A stretch of DNA of 64,000 nucleotides from Syntrophaceae bacterium (GCA_018436925.1 JAHDKI010000029.1:62001-126000); one strand, 5' to 3'. Positions 1 to 9,529 are shown, counted from the stretch's first letter. Notes: generated by a model from the letters alone, not told the origin. Numbers and translations are program-made.

Positions 1-159
1 CAGTTCCGCAGTTTCTTTCAGATGCTTAGATAAAAGATGCGTTTCGTGAAAACTGTTTTCTGAATGCGCTATGTATTCCATTATTCTCGTCTTTCAGTCT
101 CTGATCGATTTTTAGAGGACCTTTCTGTAACCTTTCCAGCAAACTGTTCCCAATATCCC

Positions 160-267
160 GGATCGCTCGGGGAGCGATCCCTACATGTCTATCTCGGAAT
201 ATTTTCACCCTTTCTTTGGAACGGTTACAAACCGTTCCCTACGTTGCGGAACAGTCACGACCGTTCC
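160..267. repeat. Three short REP-like palindromes followed by CCTAC
   Basis: Hairpins with 9-base arms: GGATCGCTC/GAGCGATCC (160-180, perfect), GGAACGGTT/AACCGTTCC (218-238, perfect) and GGAACAGTC/GACCGTTCC (248-267, one mismatch). Each is followed directly by CTACA or CTACG, which marks them as copies of one family. A related hairpin lies at 57747-57772 and a half copy near 19860-19885. Confidence 0.7.
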
Positions 268-494
268 CTACATTTTGCCACTGCTGGCGTGTTGCGACTC
301 AGGGTTATTACCTAATTCATTACCTAGTTAAATAGGTATTACCTAATTCAGCTTCTGCTGATTGTGTAAATTTAAAATCCTCCCCGACCCTCCTCGCGCC
401 ACCTTTAGGTGGTTAGAAAAGGAGGGCCACTGCGCCTGCGGCGCCATCCACCCCGCCCCTCATTGCGCCACGCGCCTTGCTCCACTTAATATTT

Positions 495-574
495 AAAACT
501 GAACACGGAACACTTAAAACCATCTTTTCTGCCCTTGAACCTTGCACCTCGCACCTTTCGCCTTGATCCTTTTT
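495..574. repeat. Degenerate 7-base-period repeats
   Basis: Two short runs: AAAACTG, AACACGG, AACACTT, AAAACCA (495-522), and six CCTTGAA-like units (533-574). They share their period with the longer arrays at 9411-9529, 19744-19827, 19941-19996 and 38663-38718. Confidence 0.5.
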
Positions 575-633
575 CCCTGCCCCTATTCTACTCCCCGTCC
601 ACCCCCATCCGACGTCCCACCAGAAAAATATTT

Positions 634-1368
634 TCAGTTTGCGCCGCAGCACTTTTTGTATTTTCTGCCACTGCCGCAAGGGCACGGGTCATTGCGGCCG
701 ACTTTTTGTTCACGCCTTACGGGCCCTGCATGCAAATCTTGAACACGACCGGAATGCATTTGCTTATGCAACATCGCGCCGTGGCGCTGCAAGGTCTCGA
801 CGGATGCGGGAAGCAGTCCAAATACGAGAATTTTCAATTCATCTTCGCTTTTGGGTTCAGCGCCTGGCGCCGTCTCGAAAATCCCTTCTCTTTCCTCCGG
901 CAGGGCCACGGCGGTCACGATGGCGGAGGCATTCATCACGTCGCGCATGTATTCCGAGGCATCCTCTTCTGAGGGGCCTTCCGCCATTCCCCAATGATGC
1001 GGTCTTAACGCCAGGGCCTTGAACAGACCACACGCCCAATCTTCCAGATCGGGAAACCAGTCCCGCGATATTTTATCGTAGTCAAAAGGGAAATGAAGCG
1101 TTTGATTCATCGATGCGGACATGAAGCGGTTGTAGATTTCCATCAGGTAGCCAATGCTTTGCTGCGCGCCTTTTTCATCGTCAAACATCGGCCCGTCGCC
1201 CCCGAAGACCACTGGAAACCACTGACTGGGCATGACAGGATCGGGTGTGATGGCCAGTCCGAAGAAAAAACCATGCAGCGCGACGGAATTGAAACTTTCA
1301 TCCGGATCGGCGGCATTGCACAAAATGGTTTCGAGTTTTTTTGCTTCTGTCTTTGTAAACATTTTCAT
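634..1368 (-). CDS. UPF0149/YecA-like protein with C-terminal SEC-C zinc motif
   Basis: A 244-residue cytoplasmic protein. The body matches the UPF0149 (YgfB/YecA) pattern, with an early [15 protein letters not shown] helix and a long acidic middle. The last 20 residues are a SEC-C zinc-binding motif (NDPCPCGSG followed by KKCCG), the same metal finger found at the C-terminus of SecA. The molecular role of the family is unclear; protein binding or quality control is usually proposed. The gene lies 4 bases after the WYL regulator stop, and its Shine-Dalgarno (AGGTGA) overlaps that stop codon, so the two are probably co-translated. Family assignment is firm, function is not. Confidence 0.85.
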   Translation of the reverse strand: MKMFTKTEAKKLETILCNAADPDESFNSVALHGFFFGLAITPDPVMPSQWFPVVFGGDGPMFDDEKGAQQSIGYLMEIYNRFMSASMNQTLHFPFDYDKISRDWFPDLEDWACGLFKALALRPHHWGMAEGPSEEDASEYMRDVMNASAIVTAVALPEEREGIFETAPGAEPKSEDELKILVFGLLPASVETLQRHGAMLHKQMHSGRVQDLHAGPVRREQKVGRNDPCPCGSGRKYKKCCGAN

Positions 1369-1372
1369 AAGG

Positions 1373-2341
1373 TCACCTGTACACTTTCTTCATTTTTTCA
1401 ATTTCTGCTTTCACATCGTCGCGCAGGGCTTTGGGTGACAGCACTTCCACCTGGGCGCCGTAGCGCAGGATTTCGCGCTTGATCTCCCGAAAGTCGGCCA
1501 CGGGAACGGTCAGGCACAGCCTTCCGTCTTTATCGATGGACACCTGCTGGTCGGGATGCCAGCTTTGTTCGGCGATCCACGGGGCGATGTCTTTGGCAAA
1601 ACGCAGGCAGACCTTCTTCGTTTCTTTTCCATGCAGAATGCCGAAGGTCCGCCGGATGTAATCTTTCACGCCTGCGGCCGACGCGCGGACGTCCATCGGC
1701 GCATCGGAAGGCGAAATCGACCGGATGCGCGACAAGACAAAATCGCGCAGTTCGTTTTTCACCCGGCAAAAGGCGACGATATGCCAGGTGCCCATGTAGG
1801 AAAGCAGATGCAACGGCAGAATGTCGCGAACGCTGTGGCGGTTCGAATGCGGCGAGTAGTATTCAATCCTCAAGGAACGCCCCTTCAACAGGGCCTCCAG
1901 CATGCGGTGGAAGATCGGTTCGCCCGTGCGGGCGTAGGCGATGTTTTTGACGGAAATTTTTTCGGCCAGATTATCGATGTTGAACTTGTCGGCTGTGTGC
2001 TGGGCGATCACATCGTTGAGAAAGGTTCGCAGCGACGCCTTGACGCCGGCATCGGGCACGGCCGACGCCAACCGATAAGACAAAATCAGAGAAATCAGCT
2101 CGTCTTCGGTCAGCCACAGGCCCGGCAGCTCCCAGGCCGCGTCAAGGCAGGCATAGCCGCGCTTGGAGGCCACATATTCCATCGGCATATTCATGCGGTC
2201 GCGCATGAAGTCGATGCTGCGCTGCGCAGTCTTGAGGCTGACTTCAAACTGCTCGGCCAGACGTCTCGCACAGGGATATTTGTTGTTTTTGATTTCTTTG
2301 TGAAACCACAGATAGCGCTCAAAAAAGATGCCGGATGACAT
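1373..2341 (-). CDS. WYL-domain transcriptional regulator
   Basis: A 322-residue regulator with an N-terminal winged helix-turn-helix (about residues 15-60, including [20 protein letters not shown]) and a central WYL domain (about 130-230), followed by a WCX-like C-terminal region. WYL proteins bind ligands, often nucleotides or single-stranded DNA, and act as repressors or activators; the ligand here cannot be told from sequence. The gene sits between the long AOR and the UPF0149 gene, all on the minus strand, so it may control itself and its downstream partner. The 231 bases upstream hold no gene. Confidence 0.85.
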   Translation of the reverse strand: MSSGIFFERYLWFHKEIKNNKYPCARRLAEQFEVSLKTAQRSIDFMRDRMNMPMEYVASKRGYACLDAAWELPGLWLTEDELISLILSYRLASAVPDAGVKASLRTFLNDVIAQHTADKFNIDNLAEKISVKNIAYARTGEPIFHRMLEALLKGRSLRIEYYSPHSNRHSVRDILPLHLLSYMGTWHIVAFCRVKNELRDFVLSRIRSISPSDAPMDVRASAAGVKDYIRRTFGILHGKETKKVCLRFAKDIAPWIAEQSWHPDQQVSIDKDGRLCLTVPVADFREIKREILRYGAQVEVLSPKALRDDVKAEIEKMKKVYR

Positions 2342-2572
2342 GTTCCCTCCCGAAGAACCTCAAGATATTAAGGACTGGTGGGGCAAGACGGACGCATTAT
2401 ATAGAGGGATTTTCAGAAATCAAAGACTTTTCAAGGGTAAAATTTCCGCACGTCGCTTGTCGGACGAAGCGCGCCGGACTCGGCAAGGCTCAAAACGTAT
2501 CCTCAGACAAGTCCTCTGGCGCCTGCGCGGGGAAGCCCTTTATCGCACGGGAAACCGGTATGGGCGGCGGCT

Positions 2573-4750
2573 CTATGCTTGCGCGGCCAGAAACGCTTTG
2601 GCCTCGTCGGTAAGGAAAGCCCAAAGGCCCAGGCTTTGAAGGGTTTCAACTTTGGGAATGCCGTTTTGGTTCCAGCCGCGTTCCTCGTAATAGGCCTGAA
2701 GCAGTTTGTCGAGCTCTTGCCTGCGAAAGCGCAGAAGCGCTTCGCGTTTTTCGCCCACGGGCATCTTTTGAATCTCTTCGACGGGCTTGTCCATAAACGA
2801 AGCCAGTTGCCGGTCGTTGAAATCGCGCTCCAGCTCGTAGAGCGCGTCTTCCGTGGGGCCCACGGCGCGATCGGGAATCCGGTCTTGGCCGCCGGTCGCC
2901 GCGCCGTAATGCAGGGCGTTCATGACGCGCTGCAGGTTGATGTCGCGGTCGGTGTGCTCGAAGATTTCCTGCCAGGTAAGGCGGGTTCCAAGCATGCCGT
3001 TGTAAAAATCGGCGTAGAGTTCCTGCGTGGCGGGATTGATGTAGATGTCGCCTTCGCGCTTGAGAGACTCGGGATTGAACACATCCACCCAGGGCAGTTT
3101 GCAAAGCCCCAGGTTGTCGTTGCCCAGCCGCACGCGCGGATAGGTCACCAGCGCGCGGGCCTTGTCTTCGAAGGTGGGAAAGGCGCCCAGCAGATCCACC
3201 TTGACGAGCCAGGCGGCGGCGTGGTGTGCGCCGATATCGCTGGCCGCTGCGTAGGAGGCTTGCATGGATAATGAGCGGTGCGTCCGGTAAAGCGAAAAAG
3301 GCAGGCCCTTGGTCTGCATCGCAAATTGCCTCAATGTGTCTGCCGGATCGGGCCTTCCGGTGCGCGCCGACCAGGTTTTGGCCACCCAATCCGAAAGCGC
3401 GGTCATGCCTTGTCCGGCCGCGCGGGCAAGCGGCGTGCGGCCATGCGCCAGATCGTGCAGGAATTGCAGCGAAGCCCGGGCGTCGCCCCAGACCAGTTCA
3501 AATCCGTCCGTGTCGTCTTGACTGAGGTAGCCTCGCTGGAAGCATTCCATGATGAACGCCATCAGCACGGCCGTGGTGATCGTGTCGATGCCGTAGTTGT
3601 CGCAATGCCAGTTGGCTTCCATGATGAATTCGGGGTTCCAGATCCCCAGATTCGATCCGAAGCCGGCGGCGGTTTCGTATTCCGGGCCGTCCACCCAGAC
3701 TTTTCGCCCTGCCTGATTGCCGGTGGCAAGCGTCACCCAGCCGCCCTTGGTGCAGCGCAGGTTGCAGCCCGGGAAGCAGCCGTCCATGCCCTTGTGCTCG
3801 AACAGGCGCTCGGCGTAGGTTTTGCCGCAGATCTTTTCAGCTTCGGGGTGCGAGCCCATCTGGAAATTGTGCACGGGCAAAGATTGGTATTCGGCCTTGT
3901 TCATAAACGAAACGACGCCCGCCGAACCCTTCAGATGCATCTGGAGCGCCTGGGGATCGATCTCCTTGATGACGCGATGCAGCTTGTGGCCGGCCTGCTT
4001 GGCTTTGTCCCAATCGGCCGCGCCGAAGGGATTGTCGCCTGTGGGGAAATCGGCCAAAACGACGATGGCCGCGATGTTTTTATGCCGCATGACGGAGCCC
4101 AGACCGGTGCGCCCGGCCTGCTTGGTGCGGAAAAGGCCCTTGCCGGCTTGGGTCGGTTTGGTGGCATCGTAATAGTGGCTGTTGATGCAGCCGAAAAGCG
4201 TGGAGGCGGCGCCTGCGCCGGTGGTCAGAAAGGCGATGTGTTTTTTTTCATACCCTTCCCCGGTAAAGCGCGAGACGACGGCGGTTTCCAGCGCAAAGAC
4301 GTCGGCGGCCGCGGGCGGGTCGGTCAGATAGACTTCATTTTTGAATCCATCGATGACGATCATGACCGGTTTTGATGCGGCGCCGGTGATATCGAGCAGA
4401 TCGAACCCCGCGTATTTCAAATAGGCACCGAAGTAGCCGCCGAAATTCGACACGCCGGGAATGCCGGTGAGCGGAGACAGCGAGATGGCCATGGATTTTC
4501 CCGATCCGGGAAACTGGGGAATGCCGCACAGCGGCCCCGGCGAGAAAATCAGAGGATTTTCCGGATCGAAGGGTTGGGTGCGCGCCGAAATTTTCTGATG
4601 GAGCAGATATAGCCCCAAGGCGCGTCCGCCGACAAAATACTCTCTGGCCGCCGCATCGAGCGCCAAAACGGTCATCCGGCCCGCAGCCAGATCAATGGAA
4701 AGCGTTTGATTGTTGTATCCGCGCGACAAGATGCGCTTGGCATAGTTCAT
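2573..4750 (-). CDS. Aldehyde:ferredoxin oxidoreductase family protein, long form
   Basis: A 725-residue member of the tungstopterin AOR family, which oxidises aldehydes to acids with ferredoxin as acceptor. The N-terminal AOR fold is clear (YFVGGRALGLYLL near 38-50, SPLTGIPGVSNFGG near 92-105, TGLGSVMRHKNIAAIVV near 215-231). The cluster cysteines are C325, C329 and C333 (GCFPGCNLRC), so the first spacing is C-x3-C, not the usual C-x2-C. The protein is about 100 residues longer than a typical AOR (about 600). The start has a good Shine-Dalgarno (AAAGGA). No electron-transfer partner is adjacent, unlike the second AOR at the right edge. The substrate is unknown. Confidence 0.87.
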   Translation of the reverse strand: MNYAKRILSRGYNNQTLSIDLAAGRMTVLALDAAAREYFVGGRALGLYLLHQKISARTQPFDPENPLIFSPGPLCGIPQFPGSGKSMAISLSPLTGIPGVSNFGGYFGAYLKYAGFDLLDITGAASKPVMIVIDGFKNEVYLTDPPAAADVFALETAVVSRFTGEGYEKKHIAFLTTGAGAASTLFGCINSHYYDATKPTQAGKGLFRTKQAGRTGLGSVMRHKNIAAIVVLADFPTGDNPFGAADWDKAKQAGHKLHRVIKEIDPQALQMHLKGSAGVVSFMNKAEYQSLPVHNFQMGSHPEAEKICGKTYAERLFEHKGMDGCFPGCNLRCTKGGWVTLATGNQAGRKVWVDGPEYETAAGFGSNLGIWNPEFIMEANWHCDNYGIDTITTAVLMAFIMECFQRGYLSQDDTDGFELVWGDARASLQFLHDLAHGRTPLARAAGQGMTALSDWVAKTWSARTGRPDPADTLRQFAMQTKGLPFSLYRTHRSLSMQASYAAASDIGAHHAAAWLVKVDLLGAFPTFEDKARALVTYPRVRLGNDNLGLCKLPWVDVFNPESLKREGDIYINPATQELYADFYNGMLGTRLTWQEIFEHTDRDINLQRVMNALHYGAATGGQDRIPDRAVGPTEDALYELERDFNDRQLASFMDKPVEEIQKMPVGEKREALLRFRRQELDKLLQAYYEERGWNQNGIPKVETLQSLGLWAFLTDEAKAFLAAQA

Positions 4751-4985
4751 GAGGCATCCTTTGAAAATAGTCCGCGCACGTTAAAGCAAACAGGCCTGAA
4801 AATCAATCAAAAAACAGATAATCTGGCTCATTGTAAGGCGTTTTAAAATGTGTTATCAGGGCCATACGGTAACGCGAATGCAACCCGGATCAACCAAAGA
4901 CAAACCAAAAGCATAGCCCCAATCGCGCCTTTTCGGCCGCCTGTTAAGAAAAGCCCGGCCGGGGGCAACAAAACGGAGACGACTC

Positions 4986-5879
4986 TTGGACATCCGCCAA
5001 AAAATCGAGCAGTTGGACATCAAGTCGCTGGCCACGCCCAGAAACGGCCTTTTTTTGATTTTCGCGGCCGTCGCCTTCGTCGCGGCCTATATGCCCATCA
5101 CGGCGCTTCGGGCCTCGGGCAGAAGCGAATACTATTCCCATATTCCGCTGATTCCGCTGGTGAGTTTGTATCTGCTGCTTATCAGGCGCAAACAGATCGC
5201 CGCCTGCGCGGTGTATGCCGTGCGCTGCGGCATTCCGGTTCTTGCGGCCGCCCTGGCGCTTTTCGGCGCGGGTCAACTGTGGGCAGCGGCGCTGGATAAA
5301 AACAACTTCGCTTCGCTCATTGCGTTTTCGGTGCTGGTTTTCGTCCACGGAGGCTTTATTCTGACTTACGGCCTGAAGGCTTACCGCATCGCGCTTTTTC
5401 CCTTGTTGTTTTTGCTTTTTATGATTCCCATCCCCTCGGCGGTGATGGACGGCATCATTTATCTGCTTCAGGCGGGCTCGACGGAATTCACCAATCTGCT
5501 GTTTTGGATTTCCGGCGTGCCCTACATGCGCGACGGATTCGTCTTTCATCTGCCGCAGGTCAGCGTGGAAGTGGCCAAACAATGCAGCGGCATCCGGTCG
5601 AGCCTGGCGCTTTTCATCACGGCGCTTCTGGCCGGCCACCTGTTTTTAAAAACCTGGTGGAAGGTGGCGATTCTGGCCGCGGCCGCCGTGCTGATCGCCA
5701 TGTTCAAAAACGGCATTCGCATCATCACGCTGTCGCTTCTGGGAAATTACGTTGATGTGCGCATTCTGGAAAGCTCGCTGCACCGCGAAGGGGGCATTCC
5801 TTTTTTCATCGTCGCGCTTTTGCTTCTGGCGCCGGTGCTTTTTTTCTTAAGAAAGACGGAAAAAGAAAAACATGTTTGA
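4986..5879 (+). CDS. Exosortase (Xrt family transpeptidase)
   Basis: A 297-residue integral membrane protein with about eight hydrophobic segments and the three catalytic residues of the exosortase/archaeosortase family: Cys200 (AKQCSGIRSS), Arg245 (KNGIRI) and His266 (SSLHREGG). Exosortases cleave PEP-CTERM tails and anchor the protein to the cell surface. The start is a TTG with GGAG 7-8 bases upstream. The next two genes are the histidine kinase and response regulator of the XrtA/PEP-CTERM system, supporting an XrtA-type enzyme. No PEP-CTERM substrate or polysaccharide gene is visible in this window, which is unusual for the system. Confidence 0.9.
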   Translation: MDIRQKIEQLDIKSLATPRNGLFLIFAAVAFVAAYMPITALRASGRSEYYSHIPLIPLVSLYLLLIRRKQIAACAVYAVRCGIPVLAAALALFGAGQLWAAALDKNNFASLIAFSVLVFVHGGFILTYGLKAYRIALFPLLFLLFMIPIPSAVMDGIIYLLQAGSTEFTNLLFWISGVPYMRDGFVFHLPQVSVEVAKQCSGIRSSLALFITALLAGHLFLKTWWKVAILAAAAVLIAMFKNGIRIITLSLLGNYVDVRILESSLHREGGIPFFIVALLLLAPVLFFLRKTEKEKHV

Positions 5880-5906
5880 GCCTTTCCGTTTCCGGGTTGA
5901 CGGGCC

Positions 5907-8024
5907 ATGAACTACAATGGAATTCTGGCATACGCCGTTGCGATGATCACGCTTGCCGTCGTGGCGGTCGCTTTGTACCGGGGCCGCAAATCCCTGGTCC
6001 AGGCGATCTTTGCGGCGGGGCTTTTTCTTTTCGCCCTGGAAGCGGCGTTCACCGGCTATGTGTATTTTTCCGAAACGCTTGAGGACTTTCTTTTTCGCCA
6101 GAAAATCCGTTTCATCGTCTCATCGCTGGCGCCTTCGGTCTGGCTTTTGTTCAGCGTCAGTTTCGCCCGGACCAATTACCTCGAACAGATTTCCAAATGG
6201 AAATGGGTGCTGGCGCTCGCGCTTTTAGCGCCGCTGGTTCTGACGACGGTTTTTGCCGACGCGTTTGTCGCCCTGGTTCTTTCGCCCCATCACGCGTCAA
6301 CCCTGTTTATCCGTCTGGGGTGGTCGGGCTATGCCTGGCACATCGTCTGGATGCTCGCCTCCATCGCCATTTTAATGAATCTGGAAAGAACTTTCCGGCA
6401 CTCGACGGGGCATGCCCGCTGGCAGACCAAGTTCATCTTCGTCGGGGCGGCGGGCATTTTCGGCATCCGGCTTTTCACGCAAAGCCAGGCGATTCTGTTT
6501 TCCGGCGTGGACACCGGCCTGTTTGTCGTCAACCTCGGCGTGCTTTTCATCGCGGATCTGTTCATCCTGCGCGCCTTGTTCCGGGGGCGCCCCATGAGCG
6601 TGGGCATCCAGTTGTCGCATCAGTTTCTTTATACCTCGTTCACCATTCTGATCGTCGGCGCCTATTTTATCGCGCTGGGTGTGATCGCCTGGATTTCCAT
6701 CCGCTTCGAATGGCTGCGCAACATCAACCTGATCATCTTTTTGATTTTCCTGACCATCATCGGCCTGGCGGCGGTTTTGCTCTCCGACCGGCTGCGTATG
6801 CAAAGAAAGCGCTTTATCAGCCGCCACCTGAAGCGCCCCTACTACGACTACCAGAAAATCTGGGAGAATTTCACCGAGCGCACCACGTCGGTCACAACGA
6901 CCGGCGATCTGTGCCGGATCATCGTCACCATGGTGTCGGAAACGATGGAGATTCTCTCGGTGAGCATCTGGCTGACCGACGACAAGCTCGAACGGCTGGC
7001 CTTCGGCGCCTCCACCGTCTTCACCGCCAAACAGGTCGAGGAGCTCAATCTGTTCAAAGACGGCGGCATCGATCTGATCCGGGCGATGGCGGATCAGAAC
7101 AATCCGGTCGATCTCAAGGGCCGCGAAGACGACTGGGCGGCCGATCTGATCAATACCTATGATCTGGAAACGCGCGAGTCGCGCATTCGCTATTGCGTGC
7201 CGCTGGTCGCAGCGGGCCAGCTCATCGGCGTGATGACGCTGGGCGACAAGGTCTTCTACGAGCCGCTGACGTTTGAAGAGACGGAACTGATCAAAACCAT
7301 TTCCGACCAGGCGGCGGCAAGTCTGCTGCATTTGCGTCTGTCGGAAAAACTGCGCCAGACCAAGGAGCTCGAAGCGTTTCAGACCATGTCGGCCTTTTTC
7401 ATGCATGATTTGAAGAATCTCGCCTCGAAGCTGTCGCTGGTGACGCAGAATCTTCCGCTGCACATCGACAATCCGGAATTCCGCGCCGACGCGCTCAAGG
7501 CGATTTCCCAAAGCGTGGAAAAGATCAACGGCATGAGCGGCAGGCTGGCGCTTTTAAACCGTAAAATCGACCTGGTGTTTCGCGACACGCAGATCAACGA
7601 CCTTCTGGCCTCGGCCGCAGCCGACGCCGGAAGAACCGGACAGAGCGTTATTGTCGAAAAACTCGACCCGGCGCTTCCGCCCGTGCCGGCCGATGCCGAT
7701 CAGATGCATAAAGTCTTTGAAAACCTGCTGATGAATGCTATGGATGCGGCGGGCCCCGACGGATCGATTACGGTATCCACAAGGCTTTCGGACCATTGGA
7801 TCGTCGCCTCGGTGTCGGACAACGGCTGCGGCATGTCGCAAGACTATATCGACAACCATCTGTTCCGCCCCTTCCAGACGACCAAGAAGAAAGGCATGGG
7901 CATCGGCCTGTATCACTGCAAAACTATCGTGGACGCGCACGGCGGAAAGCTTGTCGTGCAAAGCGAAAAAGGCAAGGGGTCCGTTTTCGACGTCATGCTT
8001 CCCGTCGCCAAACGAAATGAATAA
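5907..8024 (+). CDS. prsK: XrtA/PEP-CTERM system histidine kinase PrsK
   Basis: A 705-residue membrane histidine kinase. The first 290 residues hold about eight to nine transmembrane helices. A GAF domain follows (about 320-480), then the dimerisation/phosphoacceptor helix with His500 in FFMHDLKNLAS, then an HATPase domain with the N box (NLLMNAMDAA), G1 box (DNGCGMS) and G2 box (GMGIGLYHC). This architecture, next to an exosortase and a sigma-54 response regulator, identifies PrsK. It would phosphorylate PrsR, 18 bases downstream, to control PEP-CTERM protein and exopolysaccharide genes. The signal sensed by the membrane part is not known. Confidence 0.9.
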   Translation: MNYNGILAYAVAMITLAVVAVALYRGRKSLVQAIFAAGLFLFALEAAFTGYVYFSETLEDFLFRQKIRFIVSSLAPSVWLLFSVSFARTNYLEQISKWKWVLALALLAPLVLTTVFADAFVALVLSPHHASTLFIRLGWSGYAWHIVWMLASIAILMNLERTFRHSTGHARWQTKFIFVGAAGIFGIRLFTQSQAILFSGVDTGLFVVNLGVLFIADLFILRALFRGRPMSVGIQLSHQFLYTSFTILIVGAYFIALGVIAWISIRFEWLRNINLIIFLIFLTIIGLAAVLLSDRLRMQRKRFISRHLKRPYYDYQKIWENFTERTTSVTTTGDLCRIIVTMVSETMEILSVSIWLTDDKLERLAFGASTVFTAKQVEELNLFKDGGIDLIRAMADQNNPVDLKGREDDWAADLINTYDLETRESRIRYCVPLVAAGQLIGVMTLGDKVFYEPLTFEETELIKTISDQAAASLLHLRLSEKLRQTKELEAFQTMSAFFMHDLKNLASKLSLVTQNLPLHIDNPEFRADALKAISQSVEKINGMSGRLALLNRKIDLVFRDTQINDLLASAAADAGRTGQSVIVEKLDPALPPVPADADQMHKVFENLLMNAMDAAGPDGSITVSTRLSDHWIVASVSDNGCGMSQDYIDNHLFRPFQTTKKKGMGIGLYHCKTIVDAHGGKLVVQSEKGKGSVFDVMLPVAKRNE

Positions 8025-8042
8025 GCAAAGAGGATTTCAACC

Positions 8043-9398
8043 TTGAAAAAACATAAACTCCTGATTGTTGAAGACGACGAGGATCTGCGCACGCAGATGA
8101 AATGGGCCCTGGCCGCCGATTATGAAGTCTTCCCGGCGGAAGACCGCCCGGCCGCGATGGCGCTGGTCAACCGGGAACGCCCGGCCGTGGTGACCCTCGA
8201 TCTGGGCCTGCCGCCGCAACCGGCCGGCGTGGAGGAGGGCTTCGCCGTCCTGGACGAAATTCTCAACGACTATCCCGACACGAAAGTCATCATCATCACC
8301 GGCCGCGGCGAACGCGACTGCGCCCTCAAAGCGGTGGCAAAAGGCGCCTACGACTATTTCTATAAACCCATCCAGATCGACGAGCTGAAGATTGTGCTCA
8401 AACGCGCTTTTCACCTGTCCGACATTGAACGGGAGCAAAGGGAACTTCGCCGGACACTGAGCGTGGACCATTTCGAGGGCATGATCGGGATCAGCTCAAA
8501 GATGCAGGAGGTGTTTTCCGGCATCCGCAAGGTCGCCACCACCGACGAACCGGTGCTCATCACGGGAGAATCCGGCACGGGCAAGGAGCTCGTCGCGCGC
8601 GCAATCCACGCGGTCAGCCTTCGGCGCGACGCGAGGTTCATCCCCATCAACTGCGGCGCGATTCCTGAAAATCTCATCGAAAGCGAACTGTTCGGCCATG
8701 AAAAAGGCGCGTTTACCGGCGCGCACATCCAGCGCAAGGGCAAATTTGAAATGGCGCACGGCGGCACGCTGTTTCTCGACGAAGTGGGCGAGTTGCCGCC
8801 GGCGCTGCAAGTTAAACTGCTGAGATTTCTTCAAGACGGCGTCGTCGAGCGCATCGGGGGGCGCGAGCCGATCTCGGTGGACGCCCGTGTGCTGGCCGCC
8901 ACGAACCGCGACCTGAAAGAAGCCATGCGCACCGGCAGCTTTCGCGAAGATTTGTATTTCCGCCTGGGCGTCATCTCGATTGCGCTTCCGCCGCTGCGCG
9001 ACCGAAAAGAAGACATTCTGCTTTTATCGAAGGTGTTTCTGGAGCGCTACGCGAAAGAAAACAAAAAGAAGATCAAAGGCTTCACTCAGCAGGCGCTCGA
9101 CGCCATCGAGGAATACCCCTGGCCGGGCAATGTGCGCGAGCTGGAAAACCGCATCAAGCGGGCGGTCATCATGTCCGAACAAAAGAAGATCAGCCCCGAG
9201 GATATGGAGATCACCCCCAGCGGCACACCCCGCGAACGCCTCGGACTCAAGGAAGCCCGCGATCTGGTTGAAAAGGAACTGGTCGTCAAATCCATCGCCC
9301 GCAATGAGGGCAATCTGACCCGCGCCGCCGGCGAACTGGGCATCAGCCGACCGACGCTGTATGACCTGATGCAGAAGTTCGGCATTCCGAAGGAGTAG
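8043..9398 (+). CDS. prsR: PEP-CTERM-box response regulator PrsR (sigma-54 activator)
   Basis: A 451-residue NtrC-type regulator. It has a receiver domain (about 1-125) with the acidic pocket ED near residue 10 and phosphoacceptor Asp53, an AAA+ domain with Walker A (GESGTGKE) and the sigma-54 contact loop GAFTGA (near 220), and a C-terminal Fis-type helix-turn-helix (NLTRAAGELGISRPTLYDLM). It should activate sigma-54 promoters when phosphorylated by PrsK. The start is TTG with GAGGA about 9 bases upstream. A long 7-base-period repeat array begins a few bases after the stop. Confidence 0.92.
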   Translation: MKKHKLLIVEDDEDLRTQMKWALAADYEVFPAEDRPAAMALVNRERPAVVTLDLGLPPQPAGVEEGFAVLDEILNDYPDTKVIIITGRGERDCALKAVAKGAYDYFYKPIQIDELKIVLKRAFHLSDIEREQRELRRTLSVDHFEGMIGISSKMQEVFSGIRKVATTDEPVLITGESGTGKELVARAIHAVSLRRDARFIPINCGAIPENLIESELFGHEKGAFTGAHIQRKGKFEMAHGGTLFLDEVGELPPALQVKLLRFLQDGVVERIGGREPISVDARVLAATNRDLKEAMRTGSFREDLYFRLGVISIALPPLRDRKEDILLLSKVFLERYAKENKKKIKGFTQQALDAIEEYPWPGNVRELENRIKRAVIMSEQKKISPEDMEITPSGTPRERLGLKEARDLVEKELVVKSIARNEGNLTRAAGELGISRPTLYDLMQKFGIPKE

Positions 9399-9410
9399 AA
9401 AGCCGTTTCA

Positions 9411-9529
9411 AGTTTAAAGTTTAAAGTTTTAAGTTTCAGGTTTCAGGTTTCAAGTTTAAAGTTTAAAGTTTAAAGTTTTAAGTTTCAGGTTTCAGGTTTT
9501 AAGTTTCAGGTTTCAGGTTTCAGGTTTAA
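9411..9529 (+). repeat. Array of 17 seven-base units (AGTTTAA / GGTTTCA type)
   Basis: Seventeen consecutive heptamers fill 9411-9529 without a break in phase. The variants are AGTTTAA, AGTTTTA, AGTTTCA, GGTTTCA, GGTTTTA and GGTTTAA, so positions 3-5 (TTT) are constant and the rest drift. The array lies between prsR (plus) and the 2-hydroxyacid dehydrogenase (minus), which are convergent. The array at 38663-38718 (GAAACTT) is the same motif in reverse orientation. No terminator hairpin is seen here. Confidence 0.9.

Larger units (their letters stand above)
1..633. other. Non-coding, repeat-rich left edge
   Basis: I find no convincing gene here; the short open frames on both strands lack a ribosome binding site and any family resemblance. 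The stretch holds three short palindromes (160-267), a pair of 13-base direct repeats (ATTACCTAATTCA at 307-319 and 338-350) enclosing the inverted repeat TACCTA/TAGGTA (321-338), a two-tier hairpin (outer arms 388-394/420-426, inner arms 399-404/407-412), and runs with a 7-base period (495-522, 533-574). This looks like intergenic repeat accumulation downstream of the minus-strand UPF0149 gene. Confidence 0.6.

Noticed and set aside
64..315. An 83-codon open frame at the left edge
   Set aside because: It runs through the three palindromes, has no ribosome site and shows repeat-derived composition.
3278..4375. A 365-codon plus-strand open frame opposite the AOR gene
   Set aside because: Same cause: antisense shadow of a clear AOR coding sequence, with His/Gly/Arg-rich low-quality translation.
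9411..9529. A CRISPR array
   Set aside because: The units are 7 bases with no spacers, and there are no cas genes in the window.
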